Origin: Notamacropus eugenii
Lineage: Eukaryota > Chordata > Mammalia > Diprotodontia > Macropodidae
Length of the DNA stretch: 64,000 nt
Direction: 5' to 3'
Assembly (NCBI RefSeq): GCF_028372415.1
Contig: NC_092872.1
Coordinates: 9,244,001-9,308,000 of the forward strand
Below the pieces are notes generated by a model. That model was not told the origin of the DNA, did no database searches, and was given only the letters and a program-made list of their open reading frames with translations. This document shows positions 1-14,100 of the stretch, piece by piece (positions within the stretch are counted from its first letter, which is position 1; each line of letters begins with the position of its first letter). A program made the position numbers and the translations under genes.

Positions 1-2690
1 GGAATTACTTTTATCATTATGCTTTGAAGAAGTCCTTACTGAAGACTGAGAATAGAATTTGTTCATTTATTGATAAAATATTTTACAAGGGTACAAGTGC
101 AGAGCTGAGACTTGAACCAAACTGTTTTGGATTCTGTGGAATACATAATATTACCTCAGGTTAACAGGGTAACTTGATGACTTGTGAACCAGTTTTACAT
201 ATGCATAGAGGGGAAAAAATCAAGTTCTTTAAATACTGAAATTGCCTTGTACACACCCAGATTAACCCACTTCAGACAGTTCAATAAATGTGTTTCTGGG
301 ACCCAAATATATTCTGGGATTAGATTTGTTCCAATTCAGTCTTGCTGATGTCATTCAGTGAGAAGCAAGATAAACTGTTAAAAACAGGGTTGGAGACTGG
401 GGGGAAGGGGTGGTGCTCAGAATTTATAAGCCTTTGTTTGACACTAGCAGTCTAGAAGTAGTTACTAGAACTACCATACAGAGAATGTTCCACAGAAGGC
501 AAAATCAGGAGTAATGGTGAAAAAGCAGCAACACCAAAGACTGTTTTATGACCTTCTGGTCCCCTTTGGGGCACTTATTGCTGCAGCAGAAGGCCTGGGG
601 ACTGTTTTGTACCCGTGTCAAAGTGAGCCTGTACCATTCTACAAATGAAATACCTTAAAGAAGTAAACGGATCGAGTAGGCACTGATACTGGTTTTTCTC
701 TGAGTTCTGATTTGTCAGACATTAAAATTCAGTCACAAAGTGAGTCATAGACCAGATAACAAATTCCTCACAAAAATGTGGATGTACTGGTCTCCACATC
801 TAGAAAACATGTATGCTGATGCTTGGAGGTGGCAATGATTCCAAGAGTACTGAGCTAACGGGACTCCCACATTGATTACGCAGACAGCTGATGGACCTGA
901 TTTTATGAAAAATATGTGTCACCAACCATAACAGTGTAACTTAGATAGGGCCATGGGGCTGGGGGCAGGGCGAGGGGAGAAAGGGCAGAGGGAGGAAGGC
1001 AGGACAAAAACAACCTTTAGATTTAGTTGCAAATGGAAAACTACAATAACATACTTAGCAAATGAGTTTCCAGCCTCCATCTGAATATTTCCAAAAGGGG
1101 AGAACCTCCTCCTAATTACACTTGAGGATAATTTTGTTAGGAAGGTTTTCCTGACATCCACTCTAGTCCAAAATTTGAGACTTTTCACTATTAACCCACT
1201 GCTTTGTTTTGTTTTAGTCTATATTCTGCTTTGGCAGCAAATGCCATGGATCCAAAGTGGTATAACTGCCAATCAAGGGGTATCATCATGATATGGTGAA
1301 AGTCTCACTCTCCTGTTCTAATGAGCCCAGACCTACTGGATATCTGATCATTACTGCTCTCGTTATCACAGTGTGAGAGAAGCTAGGGACTCAGCAGTGC
1401 TTATGAAACAATATATTCTGTCCTCCCCTTCCCCCACGCCCTACACTGGGAAAGCAAGAAAAATAAATCCCATCACAAACAGGTAGAGTCAAGCATAACA
1501 AATTTCCACGCTGGCAATATAAAAACAGGCAATAAAAAATATGCAAAGTAACTGTTAAATTGAATAGAAATGATGAGGACAAAAGGTTTTTTGCTTGTGC
1601 TTTAACTCGGTCTGTTCATAAATATGTTATCTGTATCCAGCTAGGCAGACAGACCTGCCTACTGCGTCACGTGAACAGAAAATATTGCCATGGAAACAGC
1701 AGAAAAACACCACCTATTTCCCTGAGGAAGAGAAATCTATGTGAAAAAATATGAAATAATGAGAAGGGCAGAAAGGAAAACCAGGATCAGCATCTTCTTA
1801 GCTTATTACAGGAGCCACTAACAAAAACAGAAAACAATATCTGAAAAATAAATAGTTTATCCACAAGATAAAGATCTTTAAGCTTAATTATTTGTAAATG
1901 TAAAGGAATTGATTTTGCCCCTGTCTAAAGCAGTGCTGTCAAACCCAAGGAGAATTGGATCCCTGTCTGAGAAAGCCACTTCTTATCATTATGGTGAATT
2001 TTTATTTCTCTTGTACATCTATTTTAATTTGGTTCTGAGGCACATGGGAATTCACAGGCCTGCTGGCCAGTCTGACCCCTCTGGCTGAAACAATTCTGTC
2101 CCCTTCTCTGGAGCGCTATTCATGGCCTATTGGCTATTGTACTTCTGTGTATGGGTCTCATCCCTCTACAAATCTATAAGCTCCATCAAAGCAGGGACTG
2201 TGTTTTATCTAGTCAATTCAACTGTCATTATTAAGAGCCTGAGGTAAATAATGAACAATGACACAGAACATCCAAAGTGCTCTATAGAATAAGGTAAGGA
2301 CAATAAGGTAATAAAAAATAAGCTAAATACATTTCGAAAAAATGATAACAACAGTAAAAACAAGGTCAGGTTCTTCCCCATAAAGGTCATTCTATCCCTT
2401 GGGACCACTACACACATCAACACATCCTAGGAGTGCCAGGAGGAAACATCATTCACCCTCAGAAAGGTCCCAGTCTAATGCAGATGTAGAGTCCACCACT
2501 GGATAATCACACCATTAGCTACATCGTATATTAATACTAAAACGCTTGTTGAGGATTTTTATTGTCACTTGTTTAAGTATGATGGGAAAGAGGCAGTCCC
2601 TGCCACCAAAGAATCTACACTCCATCTGGGGTAAAAAATGTAATTAATTATATGGCAAATAATGAACACTGGTTGGGTCAAACTGTAAGC
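1..2690. other. Unassigned sequence downstream of ZKSCAN7
   Basis: I see no supported gene. The stretch is AT-rich with only short open frames that show no domain. It lies 3' of the minus-strand ZKSCAN7 stop codon and may contain the end of its 3' UTR. On the minus strand an AATAAA is present at 2558-2563, and an ATTAAA at 3090-3095 just outside this stretch. Either could be the polyadenylation signal. No nearer AATAAA was seen below the stop at 3511. Confidence 0.4.
2558..2563 (-). promoter_or_regulatory. Candidate polyadenylation signal for ZKSCAN7
   Basis: AATAAA on the minus strand about 950 bases past the ZKSCAN7 stop codon. An ATTAAA variant at 3090-3095 is closer to the stop. Which of the two is used cannot be told from sequence. 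Confidence 0.25.
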
Positions 2691-2692
2691 AT

Positions 2693-2795
2693 GGTAGTGG
2701 ATAGGGCTGGATTTGGGATCAGGAAAACCTGATTTGAATCCTGCCTCTTGACACTCTGTGTTCTTGGGCAAGTCACTTAATCTCGAGTCATCACC
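2693..2795 (+). repeat. tRNA-derived marsupial SINE fragment
   Basis: Contains the degraded SINE core 'tagtggatagggctgga' followed by the segments around 'tttgaatcctgcctc' and 'gggcaagtcacttaat', which match the other tRNA-derived SINE copies in the window. The 3' tail is missing. Confidence 0.6.
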
Positions 2796-3510
2796 AAATC
2801 CTCTTGAGATATCTATCAAAATTTAGGTAAATTGCAATCTGTGGGAGTTATAGCCAAAATCACAGATCTTTGATACAGTGACACAAAAATAAAGCACAAA
2901 GTTAAAAACACTGAAGACCCACCAGTGTGAGAAAGGAAATGGAGAATGTTTCTACCAGAATACAGGTTTGGGGCTCCATTTTAACCTGAGGAGCAGGGAA
3001 TGAAAAGAGAAAAAGGAAGTATGGCTGGGGAAGCTCCCTGAGACAGGAGATAGGCTGACAACCTTCAGGGATCAAACATTTGAAGAAAGTTTAATTAAAT
3101 GTATTGAATATTTGACTTAGACTACTGGAGAAATGGAAACACACACGTAGCCAAGAGATATTGCAAATTAAATCAAACAAGTGGTTGATGTAGGCAGTAA
3201 AGGAGAGTTGTCTGAATAACAGGAGACTTGCCTTGCAGAGCTTAAAATGTGATTAGGGAGATAAAACAGAAACAAAAATAGATTTGAGATATTTACAAAG
3301 AAAGCATGAGTGATAAAGTTACTGTGCAGTCCATTTCTCACTAGAGTGACCAAGACACCCATATTCTCACACCTGATCTCCCAGTGAAACAAAAGCAAAA
3401 CTTTTTAAGATTTTGGATCTCATAGGATAAGGGTTTTTATCTGAAAAACGGCATGGGCTTTTTTTTTGGTAAAAATGAAATCTTCTGTTCCCCATTATGA
3501 GCACCACAAT

Positions 3511-4382
3511 CTAATACACTGAGTGGACCACAGCTGAACGTTTTTCTCCAGAGTGAATTCTCTGATGATAGTTAAAAGTTGAACGCTGACTGAAGGCTTT
3601 CCCACATTCCTTACATTCATAGGGTTTCTCCCCAGTGTGGATTCTCTGATGTACAATTAGTTTTGAGCTTTTACTAAAAGCTTTTCCACAATCATGACAT
3701 TCATAAGGCTTCTCCCCAGTATGGGTTCTCTTATGTACCAAAAGGCTTGAGCTATAACTGAAGACCTTCCCACATTCATTACATTCATAGGGTTTCTCCC
3801 CAGTATGAACTCTCTGATGTATTATAAGGTGTGAGTTCTGATTGAAGGATTTTCCACAATCTTTGCATTTATAAGGTCTCTCTCCAGTATGAAGCCTCTG
3901 ATGTCGAATAAGGCTCTTGCTCAGGCTAAATGCCTTGCCACACTCACTACACGCAAAAGGTTTCTCTCCAGTGTGAATTCTCTCATGGTCAATAAGGTGG
4001 GAGCTCCTATTGAAATATTTGCCACATTCATGACACTGATAAGATTTCTGTCCTCTTGGAATTTTTTCATGTGTAACAGGATTTGAGACAACACTAAAAC
4101 TTTTCCACAAGTCTGTACATTTATCATCCCTCTCTTCAATAGGGATTTTCTTTTTCTGGACTATCACTTCCACAAAATCCCTGTCAATTCCCCGAATATC
4201 TTCCTCGGGGAGTGCTGCTTGCGGCTGCTCTGATACGCTTTCCCTTTTATAGGTTTCTCGACTTTTAGATGCCTGGAAAAGATTTTTGTGCAGCCCTTCT
4301 GATGAACTACTGTGTGATTCTGATTCACTTAAAACTTCTTGCTTTGCAGTGAACTCCTTATTCTCAGTTACATCATCACGTT
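3511..4382 (-). CDS. ZKSCAN7: ZKSCAN7 terminal exon: spacer and six C2H2 fingers
   Basis: Begins after the acceptor 'TGTTTTTCAG' and enters at phase 1. About 115 residues of spacer, rich in S, E, K and D, precede six tandem fingers at 4041-3973, 3957-3889, 3873-3805, 3789-3721, 3705-3637 and 3621-3553, each C-x2-C-x12-H-x3-H, joined by TGEKP or TGERP linkers. All zinc ligands are present. Base-contact positions (-1,2,3,6) read R-S-H-D, L-K-S-R, Q-S-H-I, Y-S-S-V, K-S-K-V and Q-S-T-Y. Finger 6 has F where the hydrophobic L is usual, as in the human protein. The C-terminal tail is 13 residues and ends in VHSVY. Confidence 0.93.
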
Positions 4383-7300
4383 CTGAAAAACAGAAAATGC
4401 AGCTGTCAGCATTCGAGTCTGGGAACAAGAACGGACCTATAACACCTAACACTAAAGTGCTCGAGGAACTCTTCAAGTCCACAGGTCTGAGAAAAGAATT
4501 TACATGGACAGTGGAGCAGGAATGAGCCGAACCAGTGGGAACAATGCAAAGCAGGCCTTTAATATGTTCACAACTGAACACAAATGGGAACAGGTGCAGA
4601 CAGTCAACAATGGAGGGATAGAGGAAGCTACAGGGATTAGACAGAGAGAGCATGATGAAAGGGAAAAGCTCCAGGACCAAAAACTCAGGCCACAGATAAA
4701 ATCAATGCACTAGACCAGAATAACAAGAAAAGGTGGTCAGCGAGGACGTGGGGGCACAGGGTGCGGGGGTGTGGACACCTCCATCCAACTTCTTCCTGAC
4801 ATAATGATGGTGATGATAATAACAGCAACAACAATAGCCAGGACTGCCCCAGCACCCACTGCGTGCCGGGTGCACACTGACCACTTCACAAATAGTGTCC
4901 ATTTGACTCTCACATCGACCTCTCACCTAGGAGACAGGTGCTATTGTTATCTCCATTTCTACAGCTGAGCAAACTGGGACAGAGAGGTTAAGAGACTCAC
5001 CCAAGGTGACACAGCCAGCAGGGGTCTGGGGCCAGATCTGAATTAGGCTATCCTGATTCCAGGCCCAGGGTCTATCCACTGTGCTCAGTAAGTGTCTGAG
5101 TGAATTTACTGAGGGCCCACTATATGATCAGCCCTGAGCTTGGGGCCCAGATCTGTCCCATAGGAAAAAGGACACAGACTTGCTATCTGCTGACTGGAGA
5201 GTGCTGCCTGATCCCATGGGCAAGAGAGGGACCCTGCTGCTGATGGACTGTGAGTCAGAGATGCTGGGATCAAAACAGCTCTGCTGAGTAGTAGTATGTG
5301 AAGCATCAAAATTGCTAGATGAGGAATCAGAATACAAGGAATTAAATTTTGGCTCTATCCCTATATGGATGACCAAATCACGTAATTTCTCAGTTTTCTT
5401 AACTGCAAAATGAGGTGTACTTCCCTCCAAAGTCCCTTCTGCTATACATCCATAACCCTAAGATCTGTAATAATAAAGTCTGATATGCAAGATATATTGG
5501 GAATTGATGCAAATACGTGACTAAGAGCCACTGCCCAAAAGATAATTGGTTAAGGGATATCTACAAATCATTTCCAAAGGAAAACTGTAAACTATTAACT
5601 ATATTTTTAAAATGCTATAAATCACTACCAGAAACATGCAAATGAAAACAATTCTGAGGTTTCACCATAGGAGAACATCCAGATAAACTAAAATGCTCCA
5701 ACTACCCTGTAAAAATTTAGAATTACATTATAACAGTCATAACCCACTGACCACAATCCTATACGTACCCCCCCACCAAGGAGATCAAAGAAAAAAGAAA
5801 AAGATCCCATATTTTCACAACAATTTGATAGCATTTTCAGAGAAAGCATAAAATTTGGGAGTGAAAGGAGCCAGTGTCCAGCAACTTGAGAATGGCTGAG
5901 CAAATTGAGGCATAGGCATGAAATCGTATTGATGTACCATAGGGGGAACATGGGACAAATAAGTACAAGAAACTTTTCAAAAAGTGGGAAGACCTATAGG
6001 AAGTGATGACCATTGAAGAGAGTGAGCAGGAGAATGATGTACAGTCCACTACGATGCCAATAAAGTGAGAAAAACATTCAAAGCAACTGAACTCAGATTA
6101 CGGGTGATTCCCAATACTGGTTCCAAAGGAAAGATGATGGAAGATAAAGACCTCCCTCCTCTCACTAGAGTGAAGGGACTATAGGTGTAAAATCCTGCAT
6201 CAGCTACCACAAACAGGCACTCCCCTGGTTGGTGCCAAGGCAGGTTTTAACTTGAGTTTTCCAAAGGACAGTTTGGTGCGGGGACTCACTTCCAAATCAC
6301 AACTGGTTACAACTTAAGGAACAAGGTTTAGCATGGAAGAGATAAGATGTGAGAGGAACATGATGCATTTCAACTATTAGAAGGTCTACTTGACTCCAAA
6401 GGGAGGAACTAAAACCCAGGACAGAGAAGTCATAAGGGGCAGTTTTCCATGCATCTAAACAAGTTCTAGCAATGAGGTCTGTAGGAAATGAGCTTCCTCA
6501 GGAAGTAAGGAAATTCCCTTCACTAGGGGTGTTCAAAGAGAGGCTATTTGGGAAATTATAAAAGGGACTTGTAAATCTAAAATGAGCCATGGGATTTAGA
6601 GCCAGAAGAGACCCTAGAAATCATATAAACCTCTACCTTCATTTTATAGATGAAAAGCCTGTGAGGCCTAGAGAGAACAGCTTCCCTAAGAAACACAGCT
6701 GGAACCAAAACCAGGTCTTTTAACTCCAAGGCAGCTACTGATCAAATGTACACCCAACTGTCCCCAGCTGTCAGATTCCAAGACTGTGTGGGTTAAGGCA
6801 TTTCTCAGTAAAATGTCTTCAACATTTTAACAAATGAGGACAATAGCCATTACAGGAGCAAACAGAAAAAAATCCTAAAATTCGATGGGGTGCGGGATAG
6901 GGGATCACAGACTGAGAACGTGGAAGGGACCTCAGGAGTCATCTATGGGAGCCTTCCTTTCACAGGGAAAAAACCTGAGAGGTGAGGTGAGTGAGTCACA
7001 GAGCTGAGTTCCAAACAAACCATCTCTACCTCAAATCCAGCATTCTCTGCCCAGCCCTAAGCTGCCTCTGCCCAGGTTGGAGGGGAAACGACAGACTAGG
7101 GCAAACACCGTGGAGAGTGGTGCAGCCATCTACGTCACCCTAAAACCAATACTCTCCATAGCTGGCATGTAACCAGCACTTAGAGATTTGCAAAATGCCT
7201 TACATATGTAAACTCAGATTATTTATTATTTATTTGTGGGAAAGCTGAGGCTCAGATGTGGAATGACCCGCCCAGGGCCCAAATACAGGTCCCTCCTGAC

Positions 7301-8137
7301 TCCACATCCAAGGACACCAAAGCCACTGCCTTCTGTTTCTACTTCTCATGTGGGCGACTGTGGGTCAGTCTCTAGCTTCTAGGAGCTTCAGTAACCTAAA
7401 TGAGGGGCCAGACTAGACAACCTCAAAGGTCCCTTCCACCACTACTAAATCTAGGTGAATCTTGTCTTTTGAGCCAACGAATTGAAAACTGAATTTTATC
7501 CTAATTGATACCATCAAAATGACCTGTCTGTAAAAAAAAATATTTACAACTGCTCTATTTGTAATAGTAAAAACCTGCAAACAAATACACTAAATGAGTA
7601 CTGGTTGAATAAGCTATGGTGCATAAATAAAACAGAATATTACAGTGTCATAAAAACGATACATATAAAGCAGAGAAGGAAACAGATTCATATTAAGGGA
7701 CGTGAAGGAAAAAAGCAAAAGCACCAGAGTCGTTCTGTATTCAGACATCTCTCTCCATAGAGACATTTCTGTATTAGCAAATATTATATATTTATACCCA
7801 CAGCTGTGGATGTGATTTCATTGTGGTAGGAACCTCCCTGGTGAAGAAACTGCCTGTGCCAGTGCAGACCAGCAATTATTCTGCAACCTCTTTGGTATGA
7901 AGGAGCTGTGTGGGGCACGAAAGAGTGAAAAGTCTTGACAAGGCCACACAGTCAGTATGTGACAGGCTCTCTATCCCTGATGGCTGTATACTCAGTCTTA
8001 ACCTTGGACACAGGGTTCCTTATCTAACTCCAATGCCAGCTCTCTCTATTAGGAGGGAGGGAGGGAGGAAGGAAGAGAGACGGAGGGGGAGAGAAAGAGA
8101 AGAGAAAGAAAGAAAGAGAGAGAGAGAGGAAGAGGAA

Positions 8138-8188
<51 letters not shown>

Positions 8189-11100
8189 TGTCTCTCTTTC
8201 ACTGCCACACACACAGCACCAAAAATGTCTGAATTTCACATTGATTTTCAAAAAGACACCAGACACATTTTGATTGTTAATTAGGTTGACTCTGCTTTGT
8301 TACATGCAAAGGATCACATAAACAGTTTTATACCTAATTTGACACACATTTCTTTATTTGTCTCTTACTGCCAATTAAGTTTATAAGAGGCAGCAATGCA
8401 CTGTGGATGTAGACAGCTGGTTTTGGGATCAATAAGATCTGCTTCCAGGTCCCATTTCTGACACCTACTGACTGAGTGGTCATGGACAAACCACAATCTC
8501 TGCAGTGCCACAGGCAACTCTCTAAGACTCTGAGCCAAGGAAGTAGTAACTTGAATTAAAACAGTTTCCTAACTGGAAGTTCTTTATGCTAATGAAATCA
8601 CACTTGATCTAGAAAAATAAAAAATTCAATAACTAAACAAATGTGAAGACATGAAAGAGTCGGAATAGGAGAGCCCTCCTTCCCTTACCTGTACAGACAC
8701 TCTTCCTAACTTCCAAGTCCAGAGGTGCCTCATGTTTTAGATCCCATGGTTCTTCCTCTCTCTGGGAGATTCCTGTAGGTTTTGAAAATGGGAATCCTGC
8801 TTGTGGAGAAGAAAATGGGACTGAATAATGCCTAGAGTCACAGATAACCATTTAAACCCTATGCCTGGAAAGAACATATATGGAAGGCAATTAAATGCCC
8901 AGAGAAAGCAAGAGGGAGGTGTAGACCCACAGGCAGGGCACTTGGAAACCTGGAAGACTGAGGCAGAATCCAGTGATTTAGAACCAGATTCCAAATTAGC
9001 TTCTTTTATTCTCTCCTTCCTAGTTAGGGAGGAAAAATCAATAGCAAACCATTTGAGGATTCTGGGGCTTAGAAAAGCTGAGAAAGGGCACCCTAATGAG
9101 GTCTTTAGGAAGGGAGAGGAGTAGAGAAAATTGGATCATTTATTTATACAGTGAAGCTTCCAAAGGATCAACCAAGTTTTACATATAGACAGCTTTAAGA
9201 AATAATTTCCTAGGCTGAGTGAAATAAGCAGGACCAGGAGAACATTATACACAGTAACAACGTGGGAGGACTGTTTCTGATAGACTTAGCCTTTCACAGC
9301 AATGCAAGGACCTAAAATATTCCCAAAGGACTCGAGGCAAAATGCCATCCACATCCAGAGAAAGAACTCTGGAATCAAAACACAGAATGAAACAGATTAT
9401 TTTCTCTTGTATTATTTTTTGTTTTGTTTTTTTCTCATCATTTCTCCCATTCCTTTCAATTCTTCTATGCAACACGACTAATGTGAAAATACATTTAATA
9501 AGAATGTCTGTGGAGTAGCCATATAACACTGCATGCCGTGCTGGGGAGGGAGGGGGAGAAAATTTAAAACTTATGGAAATGATTATGGAAAACTGAAAAC
9601 AAATTAATTAAAAAAAAATAATTTCCTCAGACATTACTTCTCTATGGACCTGAAAAGCCTTGAAAATAGAGATTTAGAACATTCTGATTCCTATTAACCC
9701 TATTGACAGAAACTCTTTATTTAGCAACAGGCACGAAGCAAGAGAAAGTCCCTGAATCAAGATTTTAAAGTGGGCCAATAGAATTATTACCCAGTGACAC
9801 TACATCCCGATAATTCTCCAGCATCAAATCTCGAAAGAATCTCTGAGCAGCTGCTGAACTCTTCCATTCCTTCTTGGTAACATCCACCGAAACATCCTCC
9901 AATGTCACCAAATCCTGAAAGAATAAATTCTTGATGTTCTAAGTGTGATTTCAGGGCCCAACTTCTTGCTAATGGCCAACACCACCAGGGAGGAGAGGGA
10001 GGGTGTGTGGCACTTCTGCTGGTGGACATTCTAAGTGGATAAAGAAGAAATAATTACACAGAAGACCAGCCCCATGTAGAGTTATTTAGCAAGAGAGGTC
10101 CAGGCACCTAGAGAAGGCAACAGGACTCCTGACAGATGGCTAAATGGGCCATTTGGGGTCAGGCCAATTCAAAGAATGTCAGAAGCTAAAAGGAACAGAT
10201 ACATTTAATTACGTGCCAAATAAATAAGCTACTATTATTCTAATAGCCTAGAGTTCACATGAAGATAAGGACTCTGTCTCATATCAACTTTCTATCTCCT
10301 TTAGTACATAAAACAGTGATCTGTATATAGCTGTCAATTAATAAACGCTTGTTAAATTGAATTTTGTTTTTTGAAGACTAGATCTCCCTATCACACCCAC
10401 ACTTGGAAGTATATCAGTCATTCATAAGTCCTTTCCTAATACCCATCAGTGCAGATGCTTAAAGCTGCTGTTTTTCTGCCCTGAACAAGTTCACCCCTTG
10501 TCAGTCAGCCTGGTGGTCCTCTGTTTCTGGAGGCTCACAACACTGATGACAGAAAGTACACACACTTGCTCTGCCTTAGTCCTACCTTAACTCCCAAACT
10601 CAATAGATTCATCAGCCTCGGCTTCCCCACCAGCAAGGACTACAGAGGTGCAATACCTCAACAGGCTTAAAATAAGTATCATAAAATAAATGGATCCACC
10701 CACATCAGCAGCTTATCAGGATTCCTCTTTAATTGCTTTCTACCAATCCCCATAGTAAAGTACCATGAAAACTGTTTTTTCTGGAGGCAGAGGTAAAGTT
10801 TTACTCTTAAATTCACAGAGTCCTACTTTCGTTACAAAACCTTTTTACATCAGGTATCTCATTCTGCCCTCACAGCAATCCTGTGAGGGGAAGTAAGGTA
10901 ACATGGAGAGGTTGTAAGTTTTGCTGTGAGAACCAAGTAGTATTTCTAAGTCTTAAGAATTCAAAGTAGAACATACCCTTATGTCAGAAGAAGACTGTCA
11001 CAGACTAGCTAAGTGACCACGAGCAAACATGACCTTCAGTGACCTCATACACAAAATGCAAGAAGTCAACACTCACAACTCCCTGCTTTACAAAGTCGTC

Positions 11101-14100
11101 ATGAGGAAACAACTTTGTAAACCTTAAAATGCTGGAGAAGTATGAGATTATTATAGCTCTACAAAATGTCAACTCTCCTGACCACAGTCCAATGCTGTGG
11201 GCCAGGGGGGCAGCTGATGAAACCAAGACCCAGGGAAAGGACGAGAATTACAAAGCGCCCAAGTACAGGAGCAATGACAGGAGGGAAGCTCTGTCTCTGC
11301 ATCCTCCAGGTTTCTGGCCCAGGGATTTTCCCACTCTGGGTCCAACAATTCCTTGGAACCTGGACAGGCAGATCTGACCGGGGCCCTTCCTCTCTGCTAG
11401 GCCTACAGACTGTACATCCAGTATCAGGCAACTACACTCTGGTCTCAGCCCTACACTGTAATTTAATTCAAAGTACATCACCAAGCAGTTTTTTCAGTGC
11501 CTGCCTTATGCTAGAAACCACCCACCAACAGTGTTTCTGCCTAGGCCTGCCTTAAAATAAGAACAATAACAATAATGAAAGCTCACATTTATACAGCACA
11601 GGTTTGCACAGAGCCTTACAAACATTATCTCATTCTGTCTTTGTAACTGAGACAGACAGGGGTTAAGTGACTTGCTAAGAGTCACATAACTTGGTGTCTC
11701 AGCTGTGGTTTGAACTCAGGTCTTCCTGGCACCAGATCCAAGGCTCTGTCCATTGTGCAACCTACCTGTGAGTGAATGAGTATTTCTATCTATCTGGACG
11801 ACCTCCAGCCATAATGAGAACCAACCATAGCAACGACTCTAAGGCCGGCCATCAAACCAATTTCAGTATAACAAGTATGTCCAGCATGAAATGAACACTT
11901 GAGGATGATCATCTCCACTACCTCCAACTGACTCACCTAGGACATGGGCCTACCCTGGACCCATTCACCCTGCCTAGGGAGGCCCTCCTACTGGCCCTCT
12001 GCTCCTTTGGGCTCACTGCCCTTCTCTGGAAACTCCCCAGATTACCAACAGCCTTGTTAAACCGTGGCACCCATTCCTGAACCCAAGAATGGAGATGAAG
12101 TCTGGTGGAGATCACAACCCAGTGGACCCAGCTCTTTATACCTAGAGGCCAGGCCTTTTCTAACCAAGCCCACAATTGCCACATCACACTGCTGTCTCCT
12201 AATGAGCATCAAGTCCACTCAAACTCAGAGATCTTTTTTCAGAACAGGCACTATGGCTCCCCTACAATTTAAAATCTGTATTCAAGTCCAAGACCTCCCA
12301 GGTATCCCCACTGAATTAACACTGGAGTCAGCCCAACGTTCCTGCATGTCATGATCTTCCTGGACCCTAACTCTGCCATTTGGTGCCAACTATATTTCTT
12401 AACTTTTGTATCATCTGCAAACTGGATAAGCCTCCTAAGGCCGTATCCAAGTCATTAATTAAAATGTCAAAGGGCACTGGGTCACTTACTGGGGTATTTC
12501 ACTGCAGACCTCCTGCCACAATGACAATTAACCATAACCAATTAGTATAAGGCCAGCCATCCAACCAGCTCTGAAATGATCAGATTGCATCATTATCTAC
12601 TACTGCTAGGTGCTGTGTTCAGCAGGAAGAAATGCTGGCATGATTCAAATTCTGTATTCAAACTCTGTATATTTCCACTGGGCTAAAACCAATTACCATA
12701 TTATGCATAATCATAACCTCAAGTAGTGCAAGTTAGAATCCATATGAACACTTCAGGGGATTCATTATTCATGCTAGCCCAGGCCTAGTCATAAACATCT
12801 ATCCTCTCCACAACAGTATGAGGGAGTTATCAGAAGCTTTATTAAAATGTAGCTCAGGTATGCACAGCAGATCCTTATGCATTAGTTTCATAATCTGGTC
12901 AAAAAAGGAAAGCAGCTTAGTGCAGCATGATCTCTTCTGGAAAAAGCCATGCTAGCTAGCTCTCTGAAAGGACTGTTTTTCTGTAGAGATGTCTGCCAAT
13001 GAGCAGGATTTAAGGATTCATTCTAGGATTTTCCCACGAATCAAAGTCAAGCTCACTGACCTAGAGTTTGCAGTCTGCTTTCTTCCCTGTCGAAAGTGAG
13101 AATATTCACCCCTCTCCAAGCTTGTGTCATGTCTCCCACTGTCCCATGAGCTTTCAGATAGTACTGACAGTGGCTCAGGAATCACATCTGCCAGTTCTTT
13201 CAGTGTCTAAGGACGCAGTTCATCACATCAAGGGCAACTAGGGGTTTTCATACCATCTTCTTACTTATCTTGGGCATCAACTCTTTGTCAACCATTTTTG
13301 TTTTGTCACGTCCAGTGCAAAGATCATTGTTCTTGATAGAGAAAACAAATGCTCTACCTCCCTGTTGTCAGCCCATCCAAAACAGATGTCCTGTCCCTTC
13401 TCTGATCCTTGTCCCCCATTATAAATTAAAACTGAGGCTCAAATGAGTTAAGGTTGATACAGCACTTTCCCAACCTTAAAGTGCTACATAAGGGTCAGAT
13501 GTTATCCTCAGTCCCAATTTCAGCCACTAATGAGTTTGGCAATCCAACTCTCAGTTACTTCTACAAAGTACAGGTAAGAAACTACTCCTGCCCACCTCAC
13601 AGGGTTTTGGTGAGAACAAAGTAAAATTGTAAATAGGTAACATTTTAATAAGACTTCAAGCCTTTCCAGTCACTATCCTCATGAGTCATAATCTTTCTAA
13701 GCCTTGGATTCCCTGTCTATGGTAAGAAAAGCTTGGAAGAGATAATTCTTAAAGTTCCTGCTACCTAGAAATCCTAAGAGGTAGGGAGAACAAGATCATT
13801 GCCATTTCACAGCTCAGAAACATTGCATGACTTATTAAAGCTTACACAAGTAGTAACTTAATAGCACACACAAGAACACACAATTCTTCTCAAAACACCA
13901 CACTGCATTTAGTGAAAATAAATTGCTAGGCAAATGTAAGGTTGTAATATTATCTATTGTCCTCAAGACCTGTCAATCAAGACAGAGACAAAAACATCCA
14001 TGGAAGTTACCGTATCTAAGCTAAACTGGCTCTATGATGCTTCTGCAGCTATGAGTCTGGAAATGTCAGCGGCTACAAGAACTATTCCTTATACATAGTA

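Noticed and set aside
8020-8284. Arg/Glu- or Ser/Leu-rich open frames
   Set aside because: Pure GA microsatellite translated in different frames. The same applies to 58965-59232.
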